Shown in pieces: positions 1 to 8,758 of a DNA stretch of 64,000 nucleotides. The stretch's first letter is position 1. Each line of letters opens with the position of its first letter. The stretch spans positions 620,001 to 684,000 of the forward strand of contig NZ_BMSG01000001.1 in assembly GCF_014649035.1 (NCBI RefSeq), given 5' to 3'. The position numbers and the translations under genes were made by a program. Source of the DNA: Streptomyces sindenensis. Lineage in GTDB: Bacteria > Actinomycetota > Actinomycetes > Streptomycetales > Streptomycetaceae. The notes beneath the pieces were generated by a model. It was not told where the DNA came from. It saw only the letters and a program-made list of their open reading frames with translations, and made no database searches.

Positions 1-213
1 TCCTCCGAAGTGCTCCGAAACCACAAACCACTACTGCACAGCAAACGAACTGAGAAACCAACAACGAAAGCGGCGAAAAACCACAAAAAAGGTATGCCGG
101 ACGGCATCGCTCGGGCCCGGCGCGGGCACGGGCGCAGGCTGGGCGCCGGTATGACGCAACCGGACCGATGAACGTCTCATGCCGTTATACGCCCGCGAGG
201 GTCGATAAACGAA

Positions 214-246
214 CGCCCCGGCAGCACGGAGTGTGCCGCCGGGGCG
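214..246 (-). terminator. rpsI terminator hairpin
   Basis: The arms CGCCCCGGC and GCCGGGGCG (214-222, 238-246) pair perfectly, with a second inner pairing GCAC/GTGC. It lies 26 bases after the rpsI stop. There is no clean U-tract, only TTCGTTTA, as is usual for GC-rich actinobacterial terminators. The 213 bases to the left edge contain no gene I can support; the next gene must lie outside the window. Confidence 0.7.
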
Positions 247-271
247 AACGTGACAGTCGAGCAGGCGATAT

Positions 272-799
272 TTAGCGCTTGCTGTACTGCGGGGCCTTAC
301 GGGCCTTCTTGAGACCGGCCTTCTTGCGCTCGACCGCACGGTCGTCGCGGGAGAGGAAGCCGGCCTTCTTCAGCGTGGCGCGGTTGTTGTCCACGTCCGC
401 CTCGTTCAGCGCGCGGGCCACGCCGAGGCGCAGGGCGCCGGCCTGACCGGAGACGCCGCCACCCGAGATGCGGGCGATGACGTCGTAGCGGCCGTCGAGC
501 TCAAGCACCTTGAAGGGCTCGTTGACTTCCTGCTGGTGCACCTTGTTGGGGAAGTAGTCCTCAAGGGTGCGACCGTTGATCTTCCACTTGCCGGTGCCCG
601 GAACGATCCGGACGCGGGCGATGGCGTTCTTGCGACGGCCCAGGCCGGCGGCGGGCTGCGGGTCACCGAAGCGGCCCGCGAGGGACTCGCTGGTGTACTC
701 GCCCTCGACGGGAACCTCGGACTCGAAGGTGGTCACCTCGGCGAAGGTCTCCTCGCCCTCGGTGCCCTCGACGGGGTTCTCAACAGTGGTCTCGGCCAC
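272..799 (-). CDS. rpsI: 30S ribosomal protein S9
   Basis: S9 (175 aa) contacts the P-site tRNA anticodon loop through its basic C-terminal tail, seen here as the ending QYSKR preceded by a run of Lys/Arg. The conserved core begins near residue 50 ([15 protein letters not shown]). The first ~45 residues are an acidic Glu/Thr-rich extension found in actinobacterial S9 and absent from E. coli S9. The gene follows rplM by 44 bases, the standard rplM-rpsI operon, and ends in a hairpin. Start ATG is preceded by a GAGGA-type ribosome binding site. Confidence 0.97.
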   Translation of the reverse strand: MAETTVENPVEGTEGEETFAEVTTFESEVPVEGEYTSESLAGRFGDPQPAAGLGRRKNAIARVRIVPGTGKWKINGRTLEDYFPNKVHQQEVNEPFKVLELDGRYDVIARISGGGVSGQAGALRLGVARALNEADVDNNRATLKKAGFLSRDDRAVERKKAGLKKARKAPQYSKR

Positions 800-843
800 G
801 ATTCTCCTCAGATCTTTCTGTACGTCTTAGGGGGTGGCCGGAA

Positions 844-1287
844 CTACTGCGCGACCTGGGTGATCTCGAACGGGACCGGCTGCTGAGCAGCGTGCGGGTG
901 CTGGTCGCCCGCGTAGACCTTGAGCTTCGAGAGCACCTGACGGCCCAGGGTGTTCTTGGGGATCATGCCCTTGATGGCCTTCTCGACGGCCTTCTCGGGG
1001 TTCTTCGCCAGCAGCTCGTCGTAGCGCACCGAACGGAGACCGCCCGGGAAGCCCGAGTGGCGGTACGCCATCTTCTGGGTCTTCTTGTTGCCGGACAGGT
1101 GCACCTTGTCGGCGTTGATGATGATGACGAAGTCGCCCATGTCCATGTGGGGGGCGTAGATCGCCTTGTGCTTACCCCGGAGGAGGTTCGCAGCCGTGGT
1201 GGCGAGACGGCCCAGGACGATGTCCTGAGCGTCGATGATGTGCCACTGGCGAGTGACATCGCCGGGCTTGGGGCTGTACGTACGCAC
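844..1287 (-). CDS. rplM: 50S ribosomal protein L13
   Basis: L13 (147 aa) is an early-assembly protein of the 50S subunit. The protein begins at a GTG giving [10 protein letters not shown], the usual Streptomyces N-terminus; GAAGG lies 8 bases upstream. A longer reading from 1329 would add 14 unconserved residues and is rejected. Family signatures [18 protein letters not shown] and YRHSGFPGG are intact. It is first in the rplM-rpsI operon, with a promoter about 180 bases upstream at 1474-1503. Confidence 0.96.
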   Translation of the reverse strand: MRTYSPKPGDVTRQWHIIDAQDIVLGRLATTAANLLRGKHKAIYAPHMDMGDFVIIINADKVHLSGNKKTQKMAYRHSGFPGGLRSVRYDELLAKNPEKAVEKAIKGMIPKNTLGRQVLSKLKVYAGDQHPHAAQQPVPFEITQVAQ

Positions 1288-1473
1288 TTCGTAGCCTTCG
1301 CTTCTTAGTGGATGAGGTCCAGACAACACATGGCACCCCTGAAGCGATCATGCAGCTGGGGCTCACACTGCCGGGACGCTGCCCGTATGCGAGCCACTGG
1401 TAACTGCTCCAGAGAACCTACGTAAGGGCCCTGAGCGCCACGGGGGCGCGGCCGATACGCATAACAAAGAGGA

Positions 1474-1503
1474 AGCCTACCGTCGACCCCCCACAGGGGT
1501 CAA
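1474..1503 (-). promoter_or_regulatory. rplM-rpsI promoter
   Basis: On the minus strand TTGACC (1498-1503) and TAGGCT (1474-1479) are separated by 18 bases, an excellent match to the vegetative HrdB consensus (TTGAC, TAnnnT). Transcription would start near 1467 and give a leader of about 180 bases before rplM. The rest of the 440-base gap up to 1726 holds the short repeats and the hairpin listed separately. Confidence 0.65.
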
Positions 1504-1565
1504 AACACCCCGACCCGAAGACCCGCCCCCGCCGCACCCCCTCCAGCCCCAGCGGCACCACTCGG

Positions 1566-1670
1566 TCCCGTCGGCGCTTGAGGCGATCCTTTCAGCCCCG
1601 CCGCACCCCTCCAGCCCCGCCGGCGTTTGAGGCGATCCTTTCAGCCCCGCCGGCGTTTGAGGCGCGGGGG
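1566..1670. repeat. Short intergenic repeat units of about 30 bp
   Basis: Units at 1566-1595, 1615-1644 and 1645-1670 share the core CCGGCGTTTGAGGCG (the first has TCGGCGCTTGAGGCG). The first two continue identically with ATCCTTTCAG. Between them is a 19-base partial unit (1596-1614). Cores of this kind are common between genes in Streptomyces chromosomes. The units do not encode a credible protein and sit downstream of the ABC-F gene. Confidence 0.75.
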
Positions 1671-1672
1671 CC

Positions 1673-1689
1673 CGGGGGCAGCGCCCCCG
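1673..1689 (-). terminator. Hairpin after the ABC-F gene
   Basis: CGGGGGC, loop AGC, GCCCCCG gives a tight 7-bp GC-only stem 38 bases after the ABC-F stop. An alternative, longer pairing GCGGGGG/CCCCCGC (1664-1690) is also possible. No T-tract follows on either strand. Confidence 0.5.
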
Positions 1690-1726
1690 CAACGGCGCCG
1701 CACGGCACACCGCACCCCCACCAAGC

Positions 1727-3346
1727 TCACCGCACCCGCTCAACCCTCCGCTCGTCCCACACCGGCTCCGCCGTCTCCCGCACCACCCCGTCCGACCCGA
1801 ACACCAGATACCGGTCGAACGACTTCGCGAACCACCGGTCGTGCGTGACGGCCATCACCGTGCCGTCGTACGACTCCAGCCCGTCCTGCAGCGCCTCCGC
1901 CGACTCCAGGTCCAGGTTGTCCGTCGGCTCGTCCAGCAGCAGCGCGGTCGTCCCCGCCAGCTCCAGCAGCAGGATCTGGAACCGCGCCTGCTGCCCGCCG
2001 GACAGCTTCTCGAACGCCTGGTCCCCCTGCCGCTCCAGCTCGTACCGCCGCAGCACCGACATCGCCCCGCCCCGGTCCTTGGCGTGCTCGGACCAGAGGA
2101 TGTCCACCAGCGTCTTCCCCAGCAGCTCCGGGTGCGCATGGGTCTGCGCGAAGTGCCCGGGCACGACCCGCGCCCCGAGCTTCCACTCCCCCGTGTGCGC
2201 CACCGGCTCCCCCGCCAGCAGCCGCAGGAAGTGCGACTTGCCGGACCCGTTGGAGCCGAGGACCGCGACCCGTTCCCCGTAGAAGATCTCCAGGTCGAAC
2301 GGTTTCATCAGCCCGGTCAGCTCCAGACCCTTGCAGGTCACCGCCCGCACCCCGGTCCGCCCGCCGCGCAGCCGCATCCTGATGTCCTGCTCGCGCGGCG
2401 GCTCCGGCGGCGGTCCGGCCTCCTCGAACTTCTTGAAGCGGGTCTGCATCGCGTGGTAGCGGTTCGCCATGTCCGGGCTGTTCGCCGCCTGCTGCCGCAT
2501 CCGCAGGACGAGCGCCTTCAGCCGGGCATGCTCCTCCTGCCAGCGCCGCAGCAGCTCCTCGAACCGCGCGAACCGCTCCTTGCGCGCGTCGTGGTAGGTC
2601 GCGAAGCCGCCACCGTGCACCCACACATCGCTGCCCGCCGGGCTCGGCTCGACGCTGACGATCTTCTCGGCGGCCCGGGACAGCAGCTCCCGGTCGTGGG
2701 AGACGAAGAGGACCGTCTTACGGGTCTCCTTCAGCTTCTCCTCCAGCCACCGCTTTCCCGGCACGTCCAGATAGTTGTCCGGCTCGTCCAGGAGCAGCAC
2801 CTCGTCGGGCCCGCGCAGCAGCGCCTCCAGCACCAGCCGCTTCTGCTCACCGCCGCTGAGCGTGCGCACCTCGCGCCACTGCGCCTTGTCGTACGGGACG
2901 CCCAGTGCGGCCATCGTGCACATGTCCCAGACGGTCTCGGCCTCGTACCCGCGCGCCTCCGCCCAGTCGCTCAGCGCCTGCGCGTACGCCATCTGCGCGG
3001 CCTCGTCATCGACGGTGAGGATCTTCTCCTCGGCCGCGTCGACCGCCTTCGCCGCCTCCCGGATCCTCGGCTGTGAGACCGACACCAGCAGGTCCCGTAC
3101 GGTCCGCTCGTCCCGCACCGAGCCCACGAACTGCGGCATCACCCCGAGCCCGCCGCTCACCGACACCGTGCCGCCGTGCGGCTGGAGCTCGCCGGCGAGG
3201 AGGCGCAGCAAGGTCGTCTTGCCCGCCCCGTTCGCCCCGACGAGCGCGACGACCGCCCCGTCGGCCACCCGGAACGAGGCATCGCCGAGCAGCACCCGCC
3301 CGTCCGGAAGGTAGTACTCAAGATGGCCCGCTTCGAGATGTCCCAT
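1727..3346 (-). CDS. ABC-F family ATP-binding protein (no membrane domain)
   Basis: A 539-residue protein with two ABC ATPase domains in tandem and no transmembrane segment, the layout of ABC-F proteins, which act on the ribosome rather than in transport. Domain 1 has Walker A GANGAGKTT, signature LSGGEQ and Walker B LLLDEPDNYLD; domain 2 has GSNGSGKS, LSGGQQ and LLLDEPTDNLD. The first Walker B has DEPDN where most family members read DEPTN. A charged linker with coiled-coil character (about residues 255-330) joins them. I prefer the start MGHLEAGH; ATG codons 9 and 15 bases upstream are possible. It is transcribed divergently from the 3414 gene. Whether it protects ribosomes from antibiotics or has a housekeeping role cannot be told. 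Confidence 0.88.
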   Translation of the reverse strand: MGHLEAGHLEYYLPDGRVLLGDASFRVADGAVVALVGANGAGKTTLLRLLAGELQPHGGTVSVSGGLGVMPQFVGSVRDERTVRDLLVSVSQPRIREAAKAVDAAEEKILTVDDEAAQMAYAQALSDWAEARGYEAETVWDMCTMAALGVPYDKAQWREVRTLSGGEQKRLVLEALLRGPDEVLLLDEPDNYLDVPGKRWLEEKLKETRKTVLFVSHDRELLSRAAEKIVSVEPSPAGSDVWVHGGGFATYHDARKERFARFEELLRRWQEEHARLKALVLRMRQQAANSPDMANRYHAMQTRFKKFEEAGPPPEPPREQDIRMRLRGGRTGVRAVTCKGLELTGLMKPFDLEIFYGERVAVLGSNGSGKSHFLRLLAGEPVAHTGEWKLGARVVPGHFAQTHAHPELLGKTLVDILWSEHAKDRGGAMSVLRRYELERQGDQAFEKLSGGQQARFQILLLELAGTTALLLDEPTDNLDLESAEALQDGLESYDGTVMAVTHDRWFAKSFDRYLVFGSDGVVRETAEPVWDERRVERVR

Positions 3347-3401
3347 ACCGAGCATTGTCACGGTCCACGAACTCCTGGCCCAACCGGTTTACCGCACCCC
3401 C

Positions 3402-3407
3402 TAAACT
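3402..3407 (+). promoter_or_regulatory. Possible -10 element of a leaderless transcript
   Basis: TAAACT ends 6 bases before the ATG at 3414, so a transcript from it would begin at or next to the start codon. No convincing -35 is visible and there is no ribosome binding site between, which fits a leaderless mRNA. The divergent ABC-F promoter must lie in the same 67-base gap. Confidence 0.35.
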
Positions 3408-3413
3408 GCGCGC

Positions 3414-4265
3414 ATGAGCTTTGGGCAAGGGGGGGCCTCCTGGGGGCCCGGGGGTGACGGGACACCGGACTGGGCGGCGCTGGCGGATCAGTCGGCCGCG
3501 CGGGCCCGCCGCAAGAAACTGCTGATGATCGGCGGCGGGGCCCTGGCCACCGTCGCGATCGGCGCGATCGTGACCACCGCCGTGGTCACGTCGAACGGCG
3601 GCGGCACCGGCAAGGCCGACAAGAACGCGAGCCAACTGCCCGCCCCCGCCGAGCTCCCCGAGGACACCTCCGCGCCCCAGCCCTCGTTCTCCTCGGTCGC
3701 CCCGCCGCCCCCGCCGGACCCCAAGGACTTCATATCCAGCGCCGACAAGGACAAGGCGCCGGTCACCGTCGACGGGTTCTTCCCCGGCAAGAAGCTCACC
3801 ATGGGCGACCGCGTCCACCTCAAGGGGGCGACGAGCAGCTCCGCGAAGTGCGCCACCGGCACCCAGGGCGCCCTCGGCTCCGTCCTCACGAACAACGGCT
3901 GCACGCAGCTCATCCGGGCCACCTACCGCAAGGACGGGGTGGCCGTCACGGTCGGCGTCGCCGTCTTCGAGACGGAGGCCCGTGCGAAGAAGGCCGTCGA
4001 CCAGGCATCCGGCGGTCTCGCCTCGCTCAGCGGCGGGGGCGTCGACACCTTCTGCCGGGGCGGCACGGTCTGCCTGCGCACATCCAACTCGTACGGCCGC
4101 TACGCCTACTTCACCATCGGCGGCTTCCTCAACGGCAAGCGGGTCACCACCGCCGACGAGAACGTCTACGCGGTCAACAAGGACCTGACGAACTTCACCT
4201 TCCGTCAGATCCACCGCCGGGGCCAGCTCCAGGCCTCGCAGGCCGTCGCCGACCCCAACGGCTGA
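3414..4265 (+). CDS. Membrane-anchored protein of unknown function
   Basis: 283 residues. A short cytoplasmic head (about 35 residues, ending in the positive cluster ARARRKK) is followed by one hydrophobic segment (LLMIGGGALATVAIGAIV, about residues 39-62), then a Pro-rich spacer (PAPAELPEDTSAPQ to PPPPPDP, about 75-105) and an extracytoplasmic domain of about 175 residues containing four cysteines (around CATGTQ, NGCTQ, FCRGG, VCLR). This is a type II topology. I do not recognise the outer domain. It is the only plus-strand gene in this stretch and ends convergently with truA, 23 bases away. Confidence 0.85.
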   Translation: MSFGQGGASWGPGGDGTPDWAALADQSAARARRKKLLMIGGGALATVAIGAIVTTAVVTSNGGGTGKADKNASQLPAPAELPEDTSAPQPSFSSVAPPPPPDPKDFISSADKDKAPVTVDGFFPGKKLTMGDRVHLKGATSSSAKCATGTQGALGSVLTNNGCTQLIRATYRKDGVAVTVGVAVFETEARAKKAVDQASGGLASLSGGGVDTFCRGGTVCLRTSNSYGRYAYFTIGGFLNGKRVTTADENVYAVNKDLTNFTFRQIHRRGQLQASQAVADPNG

Positions 4266-4287
4266 CCCGACGCCCGGGGACCGAGGG

Positions 4288-5142
4288 TCAGCAGCAGCCC
4301 GCCCCCGGCAACGTCCGCACGTTCCGGGCCTCCTGGGCCCGCGCCGCCAGCAAGTCGTCCGCCGGGTAGGCCACTTCCTCCAGCGTCAGCCCGTGCGGGC
4401 GCACCACGTGCACCCCGGGGTCGCGCACCTTCGCCGCCAGCACCTCGGCGGGCCAGGAGGCCGGGCGGCGCCCGTCGCCGACGAACAACGCCGCCCCGAT
4501 CAGCGCCCGCACCATGTTGTGGCAGAACGCGTCCGCCTGCACGGTCGCGGTCAGGACCCCCGACTCCGGATCCCGTACCCAGCTCAGCTTCTGGAGCGTA
4601 CGGATGGTCGTCGCGCCCTCGCGCTTCTTGCAGTACGCGGCGAAGTCGTGCTCTCCGACCATCAGCGCGGCCGCCTCGTTCATCGCGTCCAGGTCCAACG
4701 GCCGGTCGTGCCACAGCACATGACCACGGGTCAGCGGGTCGACCCCGCCGGGCCGGTCGCCGACACGGTAGGCGTACCGCCGCCACAGCGCGGAGAAACG
4801 GGCGTTGAACCCCGGCGGGGCGGGGGCCGCCCGCCAGATCCGCACGTCCAGCGGCAGCCGGCCCGCCAGCCGCCTCAGCAGCTTCTCCTCGTGCTCGGCC
4901 CAGACCGCCTCCGGCAGATCGACGTGGGCCACCTGGCCGCGCGCGTGCACCCCGGCGTCCGTACGGCCCGCCACCGTCAGGTCGTACGTCACCGCTGACC
5001 GGGTCACGGTCCGCAGCGCGTCCTCGATCTCCCCCTGCACCGTGCGCCGGCTGGTCTGCTTCGCCCAGCCGGAGAAGTCCTTGCCGTCGTAGGACAGGTC
5101 CAGTCGTACCCGTACGAAACCGGGCTCGGCCTGGTCACTCAC
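4288..5142 (-). CDS. truA: tRNA pseudouridine synthase A
   Basis: TruA (284 aa) converts uridines 38-40 of the tRNA anticodon arm to pseudouridine. The catalytic aspartate is D62 in [12 protein letters not shown]; the N-terminal [17 protein letters not shown] and the later [12 protein letters not shown] are family signatures. It lies downstream of rplQ, as in many actinobacteria, but a strong hairpin (5175-5212) intervenes. The start ATG is preceded by GGGAGACGCG. The C-terminal 25 residues are Ala/Arg-rich and end in Cys-Cys. Confidence 0.95.
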   Translation of the reverse strand: MSDQAEPGFVRVRLDLSYDGKDFSGWAKQTSRRTVQGEIEDALRTVTRSAVTYDLTVAGRTDAGVHARGQVAHVDLPEAVWAEHEEKLLRRLAGRLPLDVRIWRAAPAPPGFNARFSALWRRYAYRVGDRPGGVDPLTRGHVLWHDRPLDLDAMNEAAALMVGEHDFAAYCKKREGATTIRTLQKLSWVRDPESGVLTATVQADAFCHNMVRALIGAALFVGDGRRPASWPAEVLAAKVRDPGVHVVRPHGLTLEEVAYPADDLLAARAQEARNVRTLPGAGCC

Positions 5143-5174
5143 CGCGTCTCCCTCTCCACACCCTGGTCAGCGAA

Positions 5175-5212
5175 ACGGGCCCGCACCGCCCCGAAGGGTG
5201 ATGCGGGCCCGT
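5175..5212 (-). terminator. rplQ terminator hairpin
   Basis: ACGGGCCCGCA (5175-5185) and TGCGGGCCCGT (5202-5212) form a perfect 11-bp stem between rplQ and truA. On the minus strand it is followed by TTCGC, not a U-run, so some read-through into truA is likely. Confidence 0.7.
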
Positions 5213-5234
5213 CCCGTGGTCCGTCTCAGAACGC

Positions 5235-5738
5235 TCAGGCGTCCTTGGACTCCGCGTCGTCGGCCGGCTTGGCGTCCTCGACGGCTTCGGCCGCGGGGGC
5301 CTCGTCCTTCTTGAGGGCGTCTTCCTTGACCGCGCGCTTTGTGGCGGCCTCGGCCTCACCGGTGGCCTGCTGGGCCACGGTCAGCGCCTCGACCAGCTCG
5401 ATGACCGCCATCGGGGCGTTGTCGCCACGACGGTTGCCGATCTTGGTGATACGGGTGTAACCACCGGGGCGGTTCTCGTACCGGGGAGCGATCTCGGTGA
5501 AGAGCGTGTGGACGACGCTCTTGTCCGTGATCGTCTGGAGCACCAGGCGACGGTTGTGGATGTCGCCCTTCTTCGCCTTGGTGACGAGGCGCTCGGCGAC
5601 GGGGCGCAGGCGGCGGGCCTTGGCCTCGGTCGTCGTGATGCGGCCGTGCTCGAACAGCGACTTCGCCAGGTTCGCGAGAAGCAGCTTCTCGTGAGCGGCG
5701 CTACCGCCGAAACGGGCTCCCTTGGTGGGACGCGGCAT
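5235..5738 (-). CDS. rplQ: 50S ribosomal protein L17
   Basis: L17 (167 aa) of the exit-tunnel side of the 50S subunit. The start ATG gives [12 protein letters not shown] and has AAGGAG 7 bases upstream; an ATG 24 bases further up is not used in the family. Residues 1-118 are the conserved domain ([19 protein letters not shown]). The last ~45 residues are an Ala/Glu/Asp/Lys-rich tail typical of actinobacteria. It follows rpoA by 188 bases at the end of the alpha operon. Confidence 0.96.
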   Translation of the reverse strand: MPRPTKGARFGGSAAHEKLLLANLAKSLFEHGRITTTEAKARRLRPVAERLVTKAKKGDIHNRRLVLQTITDKSVVHTLFTEIAPRYENRPGGYTRITKIGNRRGDNAPMAVIELVEALTVAQQATGEAEAATKRAVKEDALKKDEAPAAEAVEDAKPADDAESKDA

Positions 5739-5926
5739 GGTGTTTCTCCTTGTGTGCTGCACCGGCCGTATCAGGTACCGGTGTCAGTTCCCGTGCGGCG
5801 GACGCCCCACGGAAGTCGTAGCTGCCGGCCGGGCTCGATTCATCAAGCCCGTCCGGCGATGGAGGACGAAGCCTCAGCCCCGGCCAGGGGCACCCGCGAA
5901 ACCGGGCACCCCGGCCGGGAGGGGAC

Positions 5927-6949
5927 TCAGTACTGCTCGGTCTCCACGAAACCGGCGTCCGCGTCGTCGTCCGCGCCGAAGGCGTCGGCGGCGGCGGTCG
6001 GGTCGAAGCCGGGAGGCGAGTCCTTCAGCGCGAGGCCCATACCGGCCAGCTTCGCCTTGACCTCGTCGATCGACTTCGCACCGAAGTTGCGGATGTCGAG
6101 CAGGTCCGCCTCGGAACGGGCCACGAGCTCACCCACGGAGTGGATGCCCTCGCGCTTGAGGCAGTTGTACGAACGGACCGTGAGCTCCAGCTCCTCGATC
6201 GGCAGAGCCAGATCGGCGGCGAGAGCGGCGTCCGTCGGGGACGGGCCCATGTCGATGCCCTCGGCGTCGATGTTGAGCTCGCGCGCCAGACCGAACAGCT
6301 CGACCAGGGTCTTACCGGCCGACGCCATGGCGTCACGGGGACGCATGGCCTGCTTGGTCTCGACGTCGACGATCAGCTTGTCGAAGTCGGTGCGCTGCTC
6401 GACACGGGTCGCCTCGACCTTGTACGTGACCTTGAGCACCGGCGAGTAGATGGAGTCGACCGGGATGCGGCCGATCTCCTGGCCGACCTGCTTGTTCTGG
6501 ACGGCGGAGACGTAGCCGCGACCGCGCTCGACGGTCAGCTCCATCTCCAGCTTGCCCTTGCCGTTGAGCGTGGCGAGAACGAGGTCGGGGTTGTGCACCT
6601 CCACACCGGCCGGGGGCGCGATGTCAGCGGCGGTGACCAGACCCGGGCCCTGCTTGCGCAGGTACATCACGACCGGCTCGTCGTGCTCCGAGGAGACGAC
6701 CAGCTGCTTGATGTTGAGGATGAGGTCGGTGACGTCCTCCTTGACGCCCGGCACGGTGGTGAACTCGTGCAGGACACCGTCGATCCGGATGCTGGTGACA
6801 GCGGCACCGGGGATCGAGGAGAGGAGCGTACGGCGGAGGGAGTTGCCGAGGGTGTAGCCGAAGCCCGGCTCCAGCGGCTCGATCACGAACCGGGAGCGGA
6901 ACTCGTCGACGACCTCTTCGGTCAGCGACGGACGCTGAGCGATAAGCAT
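5927..6949 (-). CDS. rpoA: RNA polymerase alpha subunit
   Basis: RpoA (340 aa) dimerises to nucleate RNA polymerase. The N-terminal domain (1-~225) holds [25 protein letters not shown]. The C-terminal domain (~250-320), which contacts UP elements and activators, holds [17 protein letters not shown] and [17 protein letters not shown]. An acidic tail ends in ETEQY. AAGGA lies 6 bases before the ATG. A hairpin sits in the gap after rpsK. Confidence 0.98.
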   Translation of the reverse strand: MLIAQRPSLTEEVVDEFRSRFVIEPLEPGFGYTLGNSLRRTLLSSIPGAAVTSIRIDGVLHEFTTVPGVKEDVTDLILNIKQLVVSSEHDEPVVMYLRKQGPGLVTAADIAPPAGVEVHNPDLVLATLNGKGKLEMELTVERGRGYVSAVQNKQVGQEIGRIPVDSIYSPVLKVTYKVEATRVEQRTDFDKLIVDVETKQAMRPRDAMASAGKTLVELFGLARELNIDAEGIDMGPSPTDAALAADLALPIEELELTVRSYNCLKREGIHSVGELVARSEADLLDIRNFGAKSIDEVKAKLAGMGLALKDSPPGFDPTAAADAFGADDDADAGFVETEQY

Positions 6950-7010
6950 GCGGTGATCCTTCAGTCGTGGGCACCCACTATTTGATGCCCGACAGATGTA
7001 ACAAGGGTAC

Positions 7011-7042
7011 GGGCGGTACGCCCCGTAAGAGGTGTACCGCCC
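7011..7042 (-). other. Hairpin between rpsK and rpoA
   Basis: GGGCGGTAC (7011-7019) and GTACCGCCC (7034-7042) form a perfect 9-bp stem with a 14-base loop in the 137-base rpsK-rpoA gap. It has no U-tract. It could be a processing or attenuation site that adjusts rpoA against the upstream ribosomal genes; its role is not visible from sequence. Confidence 0.5.
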
Positions 7043-7086
7043 GGACCCGGCGCTACTGACGCACGGCCGTCACCGGCCGTAGCGGG

Positions 7087-7491
7087 TCAGACGCGACGAC
7101 GCTTCGGCGGACGGCAGCCGTTGTGCGGCGTCGGGGTGACGTCCTGGATCGAACCGACCTCCAGGCCGGTGGCCTGGAGCGAACGGATCGCGGTCTCACG
7201 GCCGGAGCCGGGACCCTTGACGAAGACGTCGACCTTGCGCATGCCGTGCTCCTGCGCGCGGCGGGCGGCCGACTCGGCGGCCATCTGCGCGGCGAAGGGG
7301 GTGGACTTGCGCGAGCCCTTGAAGCCGACGTGGCCGGCGGAGGCCCAGGAGATCACGTTGCCCGAGGGGTCCGTGATCGAGACGATGGTGTTGTTGAACG
7401 TGCTCTTGATGTGCGCGTGGCCATGAGCGACGTTCTTCTTTTCCTTGCGACGCACCTTCTTGGCTGCGCCCTGACGACCCTTGGGGGGCAT
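7087..7491 (-). CDS. rpsK: 30S ribosomal protein S11
   Basis: S11 (134 aa) forms the platform of the 30S subunit beside the mRNA exit. Signatures include [18 protein letters not shown] and [13 protein letters not shown] at the C-terminus. The N-terminus is Lys-rich. It lies 104 bases after rpsM in the alpha operon, a gap in which I see no other gene. Confidence 0.98.
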   Translation of the reverse strand: MPPKGRQGAAKKVRRKEKKNVAHGHAHIKSTFNNTIVSITDPSGNVISWASAGHVGFKGSRKSTPFAAQMAAESAARRAQEHGMRKVDVFVKGPGSGRETAIRSLQATGLEVGSIQDVTPTPHNGCRPPKRRRV

Positions 7492-7595
7492 GTCTTGACT
7501 CCAGATGGAGAGGGGAGGTGATCGGTCCTACAGCGAAGACCGCTGGTTGCTGCGTGCTCCGGGAGACCGGAGGTCCGCAGTGCGTCCGCTGAGGA

Positions 7596-7976
7596 CTACT
7601 TCTTGCCCGGCTTCTTCTTACCGGCGATGGCGCGACGCGGGCCCTTGCGGGTACGAGCGTTCGTGCTGGTGCGCTGACCGTGGACGGGCAGGCCACGACG
7701 GTGGCGGATGCCCTGGTAGCAGCCGATCTCGACCTTGCGGCGGATGTTCGCCTGGACCTCACGGCGGAGGTCACCCTCGGTGCGGAGGTTGGCGTCCACG
7801 TGCTCGCGGATCTTGACGAGGTCTTCCTCGGCCAGGTCACGAACGCGGGTGTTCGGGTTCACGCCGGTGGCGGCGAGGATCTCCTTGGACCGGGTGCGCC
7901 CGATACCGAAGACGTAGGTGAGGGCGACCTCCACGCGCTTTTCGCGCGGGATGTCAACACCTGAAACGCGTGCCAT
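7596..7976 (-). CDS. rpsM: 30S ribosomal protein S13
   Basis: S13 (126 aa) sits in the head of the 30S subunit and makes intersubunit bridges with the 50[27 protein letters not shown] is the standard start, and [19 protein letters not shown] followed by a Lys-rich tail the standard end. It follows rpmJ after 195 bases, long enough to hold a promoter, though none is convincing. Confidence 0.98.
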   Translation of the reverse strand: MARVSGVDIPREKRVEVALTYVFGIGRTRSKEILAATGVNPNTRVRDLAEEDLVKIREHVDANLRTEGDLRREVQANIRRKVEIGCYQGIRHRRGLPVHGQRTSTNARTRKGPRRAIAGKKKPGKK

Positions 7977-8171
7977 TCAATGGCTCCAGTTGTTAGATCG
8001 GGGGTCTTCCGCAGTGCCACTCCCGACCGCCGACCGCTCCCGAAGGAGCAGTGGTACGTCCGGGTCCCCGGCCCCCGCCGGAGGTGTCGTCAGCCGTGGC
8101 TTGGACGGGTACTGCGTATGTACGTATTACGTGCGTCGCGCGAAGAACTGCGAGATGCAGGCGGTCGTGCG

Positions 8172-8285
8172 TCAGCCCTGGCGCTGCTTGTGGCGCAGGT
8201 TGTCGCAGATGACCATGACCCGACCGTGACGGCGGATCACCTTGCACTTGTCGCAGATCTTCTTGACGCTCGGCTTGACCTTCAT
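8172..8285 (-). CDS. rpmJ: 50S ribosomal protein L36 (zinc-binding form)
   Basis: A 37-codon gene reading [18 protein letters not shown] and ending NLRHKQRQG. The ligands C11, C14, C27 and H32 are all present, so this is the zinc (C+) form. Start ATG at 8285 has GGAG about 13 bases upstream; stop TGA at 8172. It lies 59 bases after infA, the usual infA-rpmJ-rpsM order. Confidence 0.95.
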   Translation of the reverse strand: MKVKPSVKKICDKCKVIRRHGRVMVICDNLRHKQRQG

Positions 8286-8344
8286 GGGATGTCAGGTTCT
8301 CCGGGTCAGTGCCATCACCCGCCGAAACGGGGTGCGGGCAAGAT

Positions 8345-8566
8345 CTACTTGTAGCGGTAGACGATCCGGCCACGCGTGAGGTCGTACGGAGAGAGCTCCA
8401 CCACAACCCGGTCATCGGGGAGGATACGGATGTAGTGCATCCGCATCTTGCCGCTGATGTGCGCCAGGACCTTGTGACCGTTCTGGAGCTCCACCTTGAA
8501 CATTGCGTTCGGGAGGGACTCGATCACGGTGCCCTCAATCTCGATGGCACCTTGCTTCTTGGCCAC
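8345..8566 (-). CDS. infA: Translation initiation factor IF-1
   Basis: IF-1 (73 aa) is a single OB-fold protein occupying the ribosomal A site during initiation. The start is a GTG giving [14 protein letters not shown], with AAAGG 6 bases upstream; a longer reading adds 28 unconserved residues. The core [20 protein letters not shown] and the ending RGRIVYRYK are canonical. It heads infA-rpmJ-rpsM. Confidence 0.97.
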   Translation of the reverse strand: MAKKQGAIEIEGTVIESLPNAMFKVELQNGHKVLAHISGKMRMHYIRILPDDRVVVELSPYDLTRGRIVYRYK

Positions 8567-8665
8567 GCTTCGCCTTTCGAATCGGCTACCTTGATCGGCT
8601 CCCGCCATCCCGTGCCCGCCATGCGATTGCATGTGGACACACGGATGCACCAGAGCCGACGAGTC

Positions 8666-8695
8666 AGTCTACGTCAGCGGACTCCAAAAGACGAA
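8666..8695 (-). promoter_or_regulatory. Possible infA promoter
   Basis: On the minus strand TAGACT (8666-8671) lies 18 bases after TTCGTC (8690-8695), a moderate match to the vegetative consensus. It is inside the 192-base gap between map and infA and would give a leader of about 93 bases. A separate TTGACG at 8698-8703 has no -10 at proper spacing. Confidence 0.3.
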
Positions 8696-8758
8696 TCCGT
8701 CAAGTTTGCCCACTCCCGGTGATCCTTAGACCTGCCGGAAGGGTTGTGTCGGGGCGCC

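Noticed and set aside
1477..1743. Short frames in the gap between rplM and the ABC-F gene
   Set aside because: They consist of the intergenic repeat units, have no coding bias and overlap the promoter and hairpin.
1727..3346. Calling the ABC-F protein an antibiotic resistance factor
   Set aside because: No biosynthetic cluster is adjacent and housekeeping ABC-F proteins are common; sequence alone does not decide.
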